Part shown: piece after piece, positions 26,959-36,334 of the stretch | Numbering within the stretch: position 1 is the first letter of the stretch | Layout: each line of letters starts with the position of its first letter | IMG/VR virus record: IMGVR_UViG_3300022188_000007 | Coordinates: 80,486 to 144,485 of that record | Length of the DNA stretch: 64,000 nt | Direction: 5' to 3' (one strand) | Origin: a virus | The notes under the pieces: model-generated | The model's database searches: none | Seen by the model: only the letters and a program-made list of their open reading frames with translations | Told to the model about the DNA's origin: nothing | Made by a program: the position numbers and the translations under genes

Positions 26959-29937
26959 ATGTTTGAAAATATAAGGGTTAACAACCCTAACTTTTGTATA
27001 GGCCCACAAACTGGAACGTATTGTTCAGTGGATTCAGATAATGACCCAGTAGTCATGCATGTAAGGAATGATAACGGGGAGTTAATAAGAACATATGGAT
27101 TTTATGAGCCAGGGATATTAGAATCAGGCCCTTATGAATATGAGGATGACACGCCCATTAGTTCTACGGGTTATTTCTATAATGAGTTTGTTACCATTAA
27201 ATATATTGGCCCAAAGGACCAAGATTCTTATTTTGACGGTGCAGTATTTTATACATTAGAAAGACGTGCCAAAGTGTATAGAGAATTTTATACTTTTGAA
27301 CGTGAGATGGATGTAGAAGGTCATCCATATGAACTAATAGATCCGGTTAAACCTGAAAATATAGATGATATAGTATTACCTCGCCCCACTCCTTATGAGG
27401 CCTATAATCTTAATGAAGCTCTAGGTTACCTACCTACAGATGACCATCCAGAATACAGTAGTAATATAATACGTAGATGGGTACTTGACGAAGCTAACGC
27501 CAGGTTAGTTTTAAATTCTACCACAATAAAAAACTCAAATGACACGGATTGGTTTGGCGGAGACGCTTTTGCGGTACTACATACTGTATCTCCTATGACA
27601 GATCATACCGCGAAAGGCTCAGGCCAAATTTCTATCCCCACCACAACCACTTCAGGTCTAAAAAAATATGACACAATAATGTTAGGTCCCTCTGCTGATC
27701 AAGATAATGTTGGTGAGATAGAGGAAGTTTATGTACATAGTATAGATGGAGAAACAGTTGTAGTTAAGACTTATGAGGGATATATTCCTCCCAAGTACGA
27801 CTATATGGAAGGTGATTCTGTAACCACCTTTGGGGATATCCTTTTGTTTGGAAATACCAGGCCTGTAATTAACGAGATTCAGGTCGAATACACTACAGCT
27901 ACGTCATTTGGTACATTATTTCATTTAGACCAGACTAATTATGGGGAAGTTTCCCATAGAGAATATAGTGGGGTGTATGGTGACATACACGCCGCAGTTT
28001 GGAATGTGTATATGAATACACTTAGTTTTGTTAAAGGTACAAATTTATTTCATATGGATATAGATGATTATGAAATAACCAGGTCACAGAATTTAGGTTT
28101 AGAGTACCCCGTTACGAATGAATTAATAGTATTGTATGATCTAGATATAAAAGATGTGACTATCTATAGATTACAAGATGAGGTCATAAAAAAAGATGAC
28201 TCGGGGCAATACGCTAAAGTAGGTTGGGACACTTATAATTACCATGCGGATTCTTTATTACCTTATTCTTTTTCTATAGCTTTACAGGCAGATAAAAATG
28301 TTTTGATGGTCGCTAATAGATCCAATATCACTGCTACTGTAAGAGATCAATTCGGTGTAGGGCTTATTAATAAAAATATATGGTTCACCACTGAAGGTGA
28401 TGCCGGAGCAGTAATACAGCCTGTAGACGGGTATGGACAGTCAGACCCCGATGGTCAAGCCTTTTTAATATATGATTCTGGCTATAATTCACAAGCACAA
28501 GTACAAATTAAAGTTGTAGTGGATGGCGGAAACATCACTTACGGCACCTCTTTTGTTAATGGGGTTATAAATTTAACTCAACATAATGAGTTCCTGACGG
28601 AAATGCAAGCAGTAAATATAAATGATTTTTCTAGTGGATGCGCTGTACTTACTAAGAAGTACTTAATACCCTCTCAAGTTAAGGGTGCCCCAGTCCAGCG
28701 CCAAACCACAGTTCCAGCCTGTGATGGAACCATAGCGCTTAAACAAGTTGTTTCTTTTATGTTCCCAAGAAATGACCTATTAATGGAGGAGGATTGGCCG
28801 GATTATGGGGATCTTCTTAAGTACCCTTTTTTAATAAAACTACACGCTGAACCTGATATGCACCGAATCTTGCCCGGACTTATAGATGTAGAAGGTTTTT
28901 ACAATGAATGTAGCAGCATGGCGGTAACTGTTATTAAATTGTTACTATGTAGTAATGATAGGGAGGAGAGTTACCTTAATATACCTGCTATTTCTGAGGG
29001 ATTTTCTGAACATTATCTCAGTCAAAACTATATTAGTAGGCATTTATTATATGGACACACTGCTATTGTATCATTAGACCAGTTTACTTTTGTACAAGAA
29101 GCAGTTCCAGCTATGTGGTCTGAGAAGAATAATGTGACCACCGATTACTGGATTAGGCTTCGCCCTTTTGCTAGTGATTTGGACCCTACTACTCTTGTAA
29201 TAAAATTTAAGGAAGAGTCTTACTTAGGAATGGGAGAATGGTATGAGGTGACTATAGATGGGGTAATAACTATGTTTGATGCTGGAGGAGGATTAAATGG
29301 TATTGATTTTTATTATATACCTCCAGTTGTTTTTCATCATAACGCAATTGTATATGTTTCTATTGAAGTATATGACACTTCTAATATACCAAATAAAATT
29401 TTAGTAGATTACTGGTTTAAATTAATACCTGATTTTAAAGCTCCTCATTTAGACAAGTATTTCCCAGCAATAGAAGAGCCCGAAGCTAATATCAACACAC
29501 CTATTACATTTGATTGTTTAGATGTGGGTGAGGGTGTAGATATTGATACTTTAGAGATATTTGTTAATAATAGATCAACTACATTTGAGTACAATGAGTT
29601 TGAACCAGGGAACTACCATATTACATGTAATCTTTCTTATATTTTTTATTACGGTCAGACAGTTAACGTGGTAGTTGATGTAAAAGATAGATCAGCTAAT
29701 TCTAATAGATTGTTTGATGGTTGGAAATTTTTTATTACAGAAAGTTCCACACCTTGGTTTAATATGAATAACACAGAGCCTCGCCGTTGTATAGAGGGTC
29801 TTCGTAGAGACCAAGATGTGTCTTTACAAGTTTATGGTGTAGATGACACTGGGATTAAATATGATAGTTTAAGACTAGAAGTTGGAGGTCGTTATAGAAC
29901 TATTAAGATAATACCTATTGTCTATAGATTAAGCTAA
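26959..29937 (+). CDS. Large Big_1 and multi-Ig tail protein, paralogue 3
   Basis: 992 residues. The first 525 repeat the plan of the two preceding genes, with the middle GPSADQDNVGEIEE element and a Big_1 domain at about 440-527 (NVLMVANRSNITATVRDQFG, DPDGQAFLIY). The rest is specific to this copy: a segment with three cysteines, then about three Ig-like units near residues 720-990 (DLDPTTLVIKFKE, GVDIDTLEIFVNN, TGIKYDSLRLEV). The protein ends abruptly with PIVYRLS inside what looks like the last Ig unit. Likely an elongated surface component of the tail. Confidence 0.88.
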   Translation: MFENIRVNNPNFCIGPQTGTYCSVDSDNDPVVMHVRNDNGELIRTYGFYEPGILESGPYEYEDDTPISSTGYFYNEFVTIKYIGPKDQDSYFDGAVFYTLERRAKVYREFYTFEREMDVEGHPYELIDPVKPENIDDIVLPRPTPYEAYNLNEALGYLPTDDHPEYSSNIIRRWVLDEANARLVLNSTTIKNSNDTDWFGGDAFAVLHTVSPMTDHTAKGSGQISIPTTTTSGLKKYDTIMLGPSADQDNVGEIEEVYVHSIDGETVVVKTYEGYIPPKYDYMEGDSVTTFGDILLFGNTRPVINEIQVEYTTATSFGTLFHLDQTNYGEVSHREYSGVYGDIHAAVWNVYMNTLSFVKGTNLFHMDIDDYEITRSQNLGLEYPVTNELIVLYDLDIKDVTIYRLQDEVIKKDDSGQYAKVGWDTYNYHADSLLPYSFSIALQADKNVLMVANRSNITATVRDQFGVGLINKNIWFTTEGDAGAVIQPVDGYGQSDPDGQAFLIYDSGYNSQAQVQIKVVVDGGNITYGTSFVNGVINLTQHNEFLTEMQAVNINDFSSGCAVLTKKYLIPSQVKGAPVQRQTTVPACDGTIALKQVVSFMFPRNDLLMEEDWPDYGDLLKYPFLIKLHAEPDMHRILPGLIDVEGFYNECSSMAVTVIKLLLCSNDREESYLNIPAISEGFSEHYLSQNYISRHLLYGHTAIVSLDQFTFVQEAVPAMWSEKNNVTTDYWIRLRPFASDLDPTTLVIKFKEESYLGMGEWYEVTIDGVITMFDAGGGLNGIDFYYIPPVVFHHNAIVYVSIEVYDTSNIPNKILVDYWFKLIPDFKAPHLDKYFPAIEEPEANINTPITFDCLDVGEGVDIDTLEIFVNNRSTTFEYNEFEPGNYHITCNLSYIFYYGQTVNVVVDVKDRSANSNRLFDGWKFFITESSTPWFNMNNTEPRRCIEGLRRDQDVSLQVYGVDDTGIKYDSLRLEVGGRYRTIKIIPIVYRLS

Positions 29938-29939
29938 TA

Positions 29940-29960
29940 AAGTAACCTAATTATATATAG
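29940..29960 (+). promoter_or_regulatory. Recurring intergenic motif, copy B
   Basis: AAGTAACCTAATTATATATAG lies in a 40-base gap and ends 17 bases before the next start, the same distance as copy A at 20225. It is followed by ATAAGGAG. Candidate late promoter or operator. Confidence 0.4.
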
Positions 29961-29977
29961 GAAGATAAGGAGAAACA

Positions 29978-30682
29978 ATGTCAGAACCTATTTTAACATT
30001 TTTGTATAATTATTCAGAGAGTGACACACCATACCCAGGTACTGGAGAGGCTGCTGCCGATTGGCACAGTATTTTTTTAGCTACTGGATCTGGGGTTAGT
30101 CCTGATAGAAAAGTGTATACTGGTGGAGGAATTCATCAGTCATTACCTACACCTACTGCTATTTATGGTAGAAGAGAGGCAACTTTACGACCAACTGTAG
30201 GAACATATCCAGTGCCTCAGATTTATATTGAATCTGAACTTGATAATATAATGTATCATGTGCCTTTAGCTAGTGGCCAACCAAACACTAATAGGTTTGT
30301 TTTTGGTGTTTATGTAGATGGTTTAATAACTAGTGATTTATATCTTGAGATGTGGGATGATGTTACTTTTTCAACATCTTCTATACCTACTTTATCTGGA
30401 TCTATAAATTATCCTCATTCAGTTTTTAATGCCATTAGTACTACAGATTCAGCTCCTCCTGAATTTTGGACAGGTGCTGATCTTGTTACTACTTCAGGAA
30501 CTGTTGTTTCAGGTACTCCAGGAGCAGTATGTTTAGCAGGTTATACTAATAGATTAAGATTAAAAGATGCCGATGAGATACAAAATGAATGCTTATACTA
30601 TAGTATGTATGCGGCTATACCATGGGATCTTGATTTTACACATGATAGACCGATAGAATCTTATAGATATTTATATATATAA
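29978..30682 (+). CDS. Fibre-associated virion protein, paralogue of the end of the 557-residue protein
   Basis: 234 residues, strong ATAAGGAG site. Residues about 105-130 (FVFGVYVDGLITSDLYLEMWDD then TFSTS) correspond to IIFSITFG...AWDDDTHSTT near residue 430 of the 557-residue protein at 31162, and both proteins end in a short aromatic Y-x-Y tail. This suggests a shared beta-sandwich terminal domain. Codon use appears more AT-rich than the flanking genes (impression only). Probable fibre or decoration subunit. Confidence 0.85.
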   Translation: MSEPILTFLYNYSESDTPYPGTGEAAADWHSIFLATGSGVSPDRKVYTGGGIHQSLPTPTAIYGRREATLRPTVGTYPVPQIYIESELDNIMYHVPLASGQPNTNRFVFGVYVDGLITSDLYLEMWDDVTFSTSSIPTLSGSINYPHSVFNAISTTDSAPPEFWTGADLVTTSGTVVSGTPGAVCLAGYTNRLRLKDADEIQNECLYYSMYAAIPWDLDFTHDRPIESYRYLYI

Positions 30683-30694
30683 AGGAACTTAATA

Positions 30695-31147
30695 ATGGAT
30701 AAAAGAGTAAAACCAATAAAAGGTTTAGACGCAGTAGATGGTGCTATATATGGTAAACATAATAGAGCCAAGATGGTTAATCCATATAAATCATATTTTA
30801 TTGTACACTACGATGATGGTGCTATATTTAAAGGTAAGAATTTATATGATACAGGCTGGCATAGTGTTAGACATGGTATTAAAACTTTACAATATAAGTT
30901 GTCTACTGGGCATTTAATTACTATTCCAAAATTTCAAGGCTATTTACCTACTATAGAAGTAAGTGAGTCAATAGAGGGCTTTAAGCTATTTCATGCTATC
31001 CATGTTAATTGTATAGCACATGATAAAACAATGAAGTATAAAATAATTTTGAAACAGGATAACATAAGTAAATATAATATAGGAGATATAATAGTCTCAA
31101 CCTCGACTAAAAGGATGAAGTCATCCCAATGGAAGATGGCTGTATAA
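30695..31147 (+). CDS. Small tail-module protein (paralogue of 36828 gene)
   Basis: 150 residues, basic. The stretch from about residue 35 (FIVHYDDGAIFKG, GWHSVRHGIKTLQYKL, then aromatic residues and an IHVNCIAHDKT segment) parallels the 101-residue protein at 36828 (WQVELLDGSILEEG, WRKVPKVKIKRLSLLY, RIERRCVGYYD). Short proteins of this layout are often found beside phage tail-fibre genes. Function unknown; possibly assembly-related. AAAGGA upstream. Confidence 0.82.
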   Translation: MDKRVKPIKGLDAVDGAIYGKHNRAKMVNPYKSYFIVHYDDGAIFKGKNLYDTGWHSVRHGIKTLQYKLSTGHLITIPKFQGYLPTIEVSESIEGFKLFHAIHVNCIAHDKTMKYKIILKQDNISKYNIGDIIVSTSTKRMKSSQWKMAV

Positions 31148-31161
31148 AGGAGCTTAAATAG

Positions 31162-32835
31162 ATGGCAGTAACTATAATAAAAAATTTCTGGAATGGGACC
31201 GAGTATAAGAGTATCGCAAAGATAGTTTTTACTAGTCCTAATTTTACTAGTCCTTATCAGGCCGGTACCAGGTCTCATATGCAACCGGGCGGCCTATACA
31301 TGGGGACTTGGTATGAAGCAGTCGACTTCATGTACAGACAACTAGTTAATCAGGATTACGTCGAGCTACCTGATGAAATGGAAGGTTTCTTTGGTAGAGT
31401 CACTGTAGACGGTGCATTTGATTTCTCTACTGATACTACTTTAACAGTTCTACATGAGTACGGCAATACCTTTGATTTAGAAGGTCCAGGGGCATACCCT
31501 AATATACTATATAGAGATAGGGATAATTATGGCTCTATTGTTAGTGCGTCAGGCACTGGCACAGCTCCTAATGGACAAACGATAACGGATATAATACTCA
31601 CCGACGTAGTAGGTGACGCAATATTGAATGAGTGGGGAAATAATACAACTAGTGGTACAATAATTGATACTATTACAGGGCTTGCTAACCCAGTAGGTGA
31701 GCTTACTACTCTTTCCGAAATTTATACCACTACTGTGATTGCTAATGATGAGTTTAGTTCTGATTTATCAGGAGATATAACTGCAGCTGTGAGTGGTATC
31801 ATGTACAGTGTGGAAAATGAGACTGTAAGTGGCACTTTAAATGGCGAATTCAGCGGTCTCTTTACGGGAGTTGTAGCTGACGGTTTAGGTACTCCAGCAT
31901 CCAGTACTATATCTAGTGCAGTTTCTGTAGCAGCTACCGGTCATGATTATGGTACAACCCTTAGTGGTATTTTAGAGACTTCAATAGCTGAAACTATGTC
32001 ACCTATAGGTGAAGTTATGACTACCTCTGTAAGCGGTATGGTTACTACATATACAAGTGACTCAACCTATACAACTATCAGCGGTCTGGTAGGCGGAGAG
32101 TTAAGTGGTACAGTAATTAGTGGTACAGTGTATCCTAATGTGTCCGGCACGCTTTCGGGCACGGTTACAGGCATCTTAGAAGGGCATGATTTTATTAATG
32201 ATGTTGATGTCTATAGCAGTGTTTCAGGTACCATGGTTATACCACTTACAGGACTTGAACATGTAATGTTTAATTCTACAGACACATGTAGTATCTCTGG
32301 GGTAGTAACTGGGCCAATAAGTGGAACAGTAAGTGGTACAATAGAAGGTAGTTTTGTTAAACCTTCCGAACTTTTATACCATCAGTATTCCGATGCTTAC
32401 ATTAATGAAGCCTCAACTGTACCTAGGCCTCGTAGACACCATGGAGAAAATTCTATAATATTTTCAATTACCTTTGGGGAAGCCTATGATTGTAGACTTA
32501 CAGCTTGGGACGATGATACGCACTCTACAACACTTAATAAAGTATTGACCGAGGAACATTATAGAGTTGATGCAGCAACCTATAGATCTAATATGGCGGA
32601 TACTGCACATTCTCCTACTTTTAGGAAGACTAATAATTTAGTATTTCCTCCTGCAATCGATGTAGTACTGAAAGGTGACGAGAGATACTATGGTAATTTT
32701 GATTTAATCTTCTCCATAGAGGCAGATGAGTATGGAGAGTATTTAGCATTTATACCGAGGTTGGTAGATATAGATGAGTCATTTATTGCAGGGAGTTATG
32801 ATTTTGTGACTACATTGCATTACCAATATACTTAA
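31162..32835 (+). CDS. Fibre protein with SG-rich repeat shaft
   Basis: 557 residues, AAAGGAG site. Three parts: an N-terminal domain (1-130, Trp/Tyr-rich, probably attachment), a Ser/Gly/Thr/Val-rich central region (about 190-400) of irregular SGTVSGTVxG and SGxLSGxxxG repeats without charged clusters, and a C-terminal domain (about 410-557) with AWDDDTHSTT shared with the 234-residue protein at 29978. The repeat region is likely a beta-rich shaft. A fibre or spike role is inferred from architecture and neighbours. Confidence 0.87.
   Translation: MAVTIIKNFWNGTEYKSIAKIVFTSPNFTSPYQAGTRSHMQPGGLYMGTWYEAVDFMYRQLVNQDYVELPDEMEGFFGRVTVDGAFDFSTDTTLTVLHEYGNTFDLEGPGAYPNILYRDRDNYGSIVSASGTGTAPNGQTITDIILTDVVGDAILNEWGNNTTSGTIIDTITGLANPVGELTTLSEIYTTTVIANDEFSSDLSGDITAAVSGIMYSVENETVSGTLNGEFSGLFTGVVADGLGTPASSTISSAVSVAATGHDYGTTLSGILETSIAETMSPIGEVMTTSVSGMVTTYTSDSTYTTISGLVGGELSGTVISGTVYPNVSGTLSGTVTGILEGHDFINDVDVYSSVSGTMVIPLTGLEHVMFNSTDTCSISGVVTGPISGTVSGTIEGSFVKPSELLYHQYSDAYINEASTVPRPRRHHGENSIIFSITFGEAYDCRLTAWDDDTHSTTLNKVLTEEHYRVDAATYRSNMADTAHSPTFRKTNNLVFPPAIDVVLKGDERYYGNFDLIFSIEADEYGEYLAFIPRLVDIDESFIAGSYDFVTTLHYQYT
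31740..32370 (+). repeat. SG(T/V)-repeat region in fibre protein
   Basis: Residues about 193-400 carry many SGT, SGV and SGL units spaced 4-12 residues apart (for example SGTLSGTVTG and SGTVSGTIEG). The repeats are degenerate at DNA level. Confidence 0.75.
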
Positions 32836-32850
32836 AGGAGTATATTACTT

Positions 32851-34509
32851 ATGCCTTTACAGGACCATGAAATACCTACGATTGTTATTGTAGGGCCACT
32901 AGACTCACATGAAGCCGATATAGCCTCTAATGTAGTATATAGTACTACTGATAGTGGCACAACTTCAATATTCATGGACTACTCTAAGTATAACGCAGAT
33001 TTCACTGATACAGACAATACAGAGGTAGAGGTAACTACACTGGATACAGAAGTTTCTTATACATCTATTATTGATACACTTGAGGTGGCTGATTTAAAGG
33101 ATAAGGCATTAGACATAGTAAGTACTGCATTTTTAGCAAAGAAAAACTCTTTTGCATATGATATAGATACTGAGTGGTATTTAAGCCCATATATTAGTAC
33201 TGTATCTAATGACACTTATATGGATTTTAGGATCAATTTAGGGGTAATACCTATTAGAGATGATATAAATGTAGACATGTTTTTTTCTAATGTGACCTAC
33301 TACAGTTGTACTGCTGATCTTTATTGTTGTCTTACAGATACACCTAGGATAATAGACATAGATGTGAAGCAAGGAGATGGTAGGATAACTAGATTATCAA
33401 CTGATATTTATACTGCTACTTTTGATACCTCATACTTAAATGCATCTGTTTATAGCACTGCGATGGGGATGGCTCCATCAGGCTCTAATAAACACTGTTG
33501 CTCGTATTCAGGTATATCGTGTTCCGGTACTGATTACCCAGGTGCCACTTTTTGCTCCACAACGTATTCTGGGTTGTTGGCTTTATGTAGTACATACTCT
33601 GGTTGTGTATATGAAGCATTAGATTACTGTATACGCACATGTTCAGGTACTTCATACTATGGCAGTGTACAGAATGATTTGGGTTATTGTATAAACACAT
33701 ACTCTGGTACTACGTATTCTGGGGCAACGTACTCTGGATGTACATATGATTATTTGGATTATCGTGTTGATACTTATCCTAGAGGTATTCTTTCTGATTT
33801 AGAAGTAAGTACTGGGGGTATAACTTTGATTAATTTAGATATTTATTCTACATCGCTAGGATTATCAGCACCGACTTCAGTAGATTTTAAGACTAGAAGT
33901 CTTTTTACCGGAGATTTTTTTGTAGAAAGAGACCAATTTGTAACAGCGTCTTCGATTGCTTGGGTAGATGTTATAGATTATTTATACCCTATTAATACTG
34001 ATAACACTTTTTTCTATGTAGAGGGTGTTTTAGCAAGCGGAGTTTATTTTGAAGACATACCAAATGGTAAACGGATGTATTATAACCCATTGAATGATTT
34101 TTACTCTGATGGAGTATTGAATTATTCTATTCATGTAGAGAATAGTATGGGTGAAGTAGAAGAAAAGGATTTTTATTTTCTATATGGCTATGATTTACAG
34201 CTAGATGAGGTAGTTGATTGGGGTCCTAATAAACAGGTATTAGTTAGAGCAGAAGCAGGTAACTTAGTGTTTTGTCCTGGTTTAGCTGGAGCAGCTTTTG
34301 AGTTTGGAACGGTTGATTTAACATCGTTTAATTTAGGTTGTTCAATAACACCGGTAGGTTTTGAAGATCTGACTTTTAAAATAGTACCTCAAAGTACAGT
34401 ATTTTTCTATGGAAAGACTTATACTGTGAGGTTACACAATGTAAAAGATTTTGCGGGAAATACTATGCCAGATTTAGAATATGAATTTACTATAGAGGAC
34501 CCAAACTAA
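32851..34509 (+). CDS. Fibre/tail protein with Tyr-Cys-rich YSG repeats and Ig-like C-terminus
   Basis: 552 residues, AAAGGAG upstream. Residues about 1-205 form a domain with ordered strands. Residues about 210-310 are an unusual Tyr/Cys/Ser/Gly-rich segment with YSG, CSG and TYSGxTYSG units. The remainder includes a cadherin/Ig-like unit and a final domain in which FYGKTYTVRLHNVKDFAGN matches the Big_5 (SbsA-type) Ig signature. The Cys-rich repeat could be cross-linked or bind metal. Likely an elongated adhesin. Confidence 0.87.
   Translation: MPLQDHEIPTIVIVGPLDSHEADIASNVVYSTTDSGTTSIFMDYSKYNADFTDTDNTEVEVTTLDTEVSYTSIIDTLEVADLKDKALDIVSTAFLAKKNSFAYDIDTEWYLSPYISTVSNDTYMDFRINLGVIPIRDDINVDMFFSNVTYYSCTADLYCCLTDTPRIIDIDVKQGDGRITRLSTDIYTATFDTSYLNASVYSTAMGMAPSGSNKHCCSYSGISCSGTDYPGATFCSTTYSGLLALCSTYSGCVYEALDYCIRTCSGTSYYGSVQNDLGYCINTYSGTTYSGATYSGCTYDYLDYRVDTYPRGILSDLEVSTGGITLINLDIYSTSLGLSAPTSVDFKTRSLFTGDFFVERDQFVTASSIAWVDVIDYLYPINTDNTFFYVEGVLASGVYFEDIPNGKRMYYNPLNDFYSDGVLNYSIHVENSMGEVEEKDFYFLYGYDLQLDEVVDWGPNKQVLVRAEAGNLVFCPGLAGAAFEFGTVDLTSFNLGCSITPVGFEDLTFKIVPQSTVFFYGKTYTVRLHNVKDFAGNTMPDLEYEFTIEDPN
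33490..33790 (+). repeat. Tyr/Cys-rich YSG repeat segment
   Basis: Encodes repeated YSG/CSG units with at least ten cysteines and many tyrosines (for example TYSGTTYSGATYSG). At DNA level a TAYTCTGG word recurs. Irregular period. Confidence 0.8.
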
Positions 34510-34511
34510 AT

Positions 34512-34516
34512 AGGAG
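34512..34516 (+). promoter_or_regulatory. Ribosome binding site deciding a TTG start
   Basis: AGGAG six bases before TTG at 34523; there is no in-frame ATG near it. It supports translation of the short remnant below. Confidence 0.5.
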
Positions 34517-34522
34517 AAGGCT

Positions 34523-34735
34523 TTGAATAAATTAACTTATAAGTTAGTAGAAGATCAATTTGATTTAAGAGGCTACAAGTTACTTTCTAAAAAATATAAA
34601 TCTAATAGAATTAAACTAGATTATGTTTGTAGTGAAGGACATTATAGTAGTTGTAACTCAAGAGCTAACTCAGAAAGAGAATGGCACGAGGCTTGGTATA
34701 AAGCGATAATATTAAGGAGGAGTAAATTATGGTAG
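34523..34735 (+). pseudogene. Remnant of homing-endonuclease DNA-binding module
   Basis: A 70-codon frame with a TTG start. Residues 4-44 (LTYKLVEDQFDLRGYKLLSKK, then YVCSEGHYSSC) match the zinc-ribbon-like module that precedes the HNH domain in many phage homing endonucleases (consensus GYxLLSxxYKN, then LxxxCxxGH). The HNH catalytic part is missing. The last dozen codons read through the ribosome binding site of the next gene and overlap it by seven bases. It therefore looks like the decayed 5' end of a free-standing endonuclease gene wedged between fibre genes. A functional mini-protein cannot be excluded. Confidence 0.6.
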
Positions 34736-36303
34736 CGATCACAAGGTGGATTTCTTTTCCGGCAGATGCTGGAGGAGAAGTTACAGACGGTAATGGAAGC
34801 ACGTATAAGGGTAAGCAAGGTTATAGTAGAGCAACTGCTAGTGTAGCAGATACTTTTACAATAGGCCCGACATCTAATAGATTATATGTTTCAATAGATG
34901 GAGATACAGGTCCGTATATAACTATGTATTCAGGAACAAACCTTGACCCAAGATTTTTGGCAAAAGATATTACTGAGAAGATGCATGATTTAGGTAAAAA
35001 TAATGATAGATGGGATGCGGCCAAATGTGTTTGGACAAACAATAAAGCAGAGGGTAATTGTTTTGAGATATACTCAGGTACATTGGGCTCTTCGTCTAGT
35101 GTTGTAATTACTACTGGTGGCTCTAACGATGGCTCTGCTTTGTTAGGTTATGCAACTGCCATGGAGCAAGGTGGTTTAGCAGACTCTAATGGTTTTACAG
35201 GGGATATAACGGTTACAGGGGACTACTATGGATTTTTGGATGAAACTTACACAATAGTAATTACAAATGATTCATATAGTGAAGCAGGGGTGGCTCCTAG
35301 GGGAATTGGGACTCCAGTAAAAGATTCATCTAATAGTTATGATGGTTCAATGATGACCGGAGGTGTATTTAATGGACCTTCCGATTTAACCTACACTATA
35401 AATGTAGATGTAACTAATGGCTCTACTATGGGTGGTGGATGGGGAAATGTTCCAAGAATATCTTGGGTATCTACAGGTAGTGATTCTTCAACAGTTAGTA
35501 CTGAATTACTTTTTCCTAATTACTGGTACAAAGTAGGTGATTACGGGTTAATGGTTAAATTTACTGACGCAGTATTTAATCAAGTTAGTCCTGCATGGAC
35601 TATAGGTTGTAAAAAACCGGATTACGTGGGGGGAACTAATGCTTCGGGTCCCGTAGCCACAGCAGAGTATGTTTGGGCATCAGACCGTGGAGAGATGAGT
35701 TCATCTCCCTTTTTGACTTCTTCAGGTGTAGCTACTCAATTAGGTACCAGGGGCCTATCAGTGGTATTTAATCCTAATGGGTCGGACAATTTTAATGCTG
35801 GGGACGAATTCCGTGTAATTTGTACTGCCCCTAAACCTACTAGTTATAACATAACTAGCCTTAACTACGGTAATGTTACGGTCAGTACGGAGTCCAGTGT
35901 AAAATGTGTGGTATTTGAAATTGAAGCTGGAGCGGTAGAAATGTCTACTGTAAAGTTCGGTCTTCAAAATCATGGGACTTTTAGTCATCACGATGCAGGT
36001 AATAACGATACTGAGTTTAGGTTTGGAACTGTAGGGCCTGATAATACTTCAGGGTCTAATCCATCGAATGGTATCGAATGGTGGCCTAATGTAGTTCCTG
36101 GTGATATAGATGATAATACTGCACCAACTTATTTGTATAATACAAAAGCTAATTTATCTGTTGTATCTACGGCAGATGACAGTGAGAGTATAGGTAATAC
36201 GGGATTAATGTCTGATCCAATTTGGACAGGAATTCGACTTGGAAGTTCAGAAACAGGCGCTAATAGTACTATCAACATGCGTCTTTACTTCGATTATAGT
36301 TGA
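34729..36303 (+). CDS. Virion structural protein with shared 'SGS...LLG' module
   Basis: 524 residues, strong AAGGAGGAG. Residues about 46-150 (LYVSIDGDTG, ITEKM, FEIYSGTLGSSSSVVITTGG, SALLGY) are the module also found in the 326-residue protein at 21886 and the 3,391-residue protein at 43160. The remainder is strand-rich and Gly/Ser/Thr-rich, and the end (INMRLYFDYS) resembles the aromatic C-terminal strand of fibre-associated proteins. Probable fibre or tail-surface protein. No catalytic motif seen. Confidence 0.87.
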   Translation: MVAITRWISFPADAGGEVTDGNGSTYKGKQGYSRATASVADTFTIGPTSNRLYVSIDGDTGPYITMYSGTNLDPRFLAKDITEKMHDLGKNNDRWDAAKCVWTNNKAEGNCFEIYSGTLGSSSSVVITTGGSNDGSALLGYATAMEQGGLADSNGFTGDITVTGDYYGFLDETYTIVITNDSYSEAGVAPRGIGTPVKDSSNSYDGSMMTGGVFNGPSDLTYTINVDVTNGSTMGGGWGNVPRISWVSTGSDSSTVSTELLFPNYWYKVGDYGLMVKFTDAVFNQVSPAWTIGCKKPDYVGGTNASGPVATAEYVWASDRGEMSSSPFLTSSGVATQLGTRGLSVVFNPNGSDNFNAGDEFRVICTAPKPTSYNITSLNYGNVTVSTESSVKCVVFEIEAGAVEMSTVKFGLQNHGTFSHHDAGNNDTEFRFGTVGPDNTSGSNPSNGIEWWPNVVPGDIDDNTAPTYLYNTKANLSVVSTADDSESIGNTGLMSDPIWTGIRLGSSETGANSTINMRLYFDYS

Positions 36304-36334
36304 TCGTTACAATAATTATATTATGGTTAAGTAC

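Noticed and set aside
34523-34735. Calling a complete HNH endonuclease
   Set aside because: Only the DNA-binding zinc-ribbon-like module is present; no HNH residues follow in any frame before the next gene.
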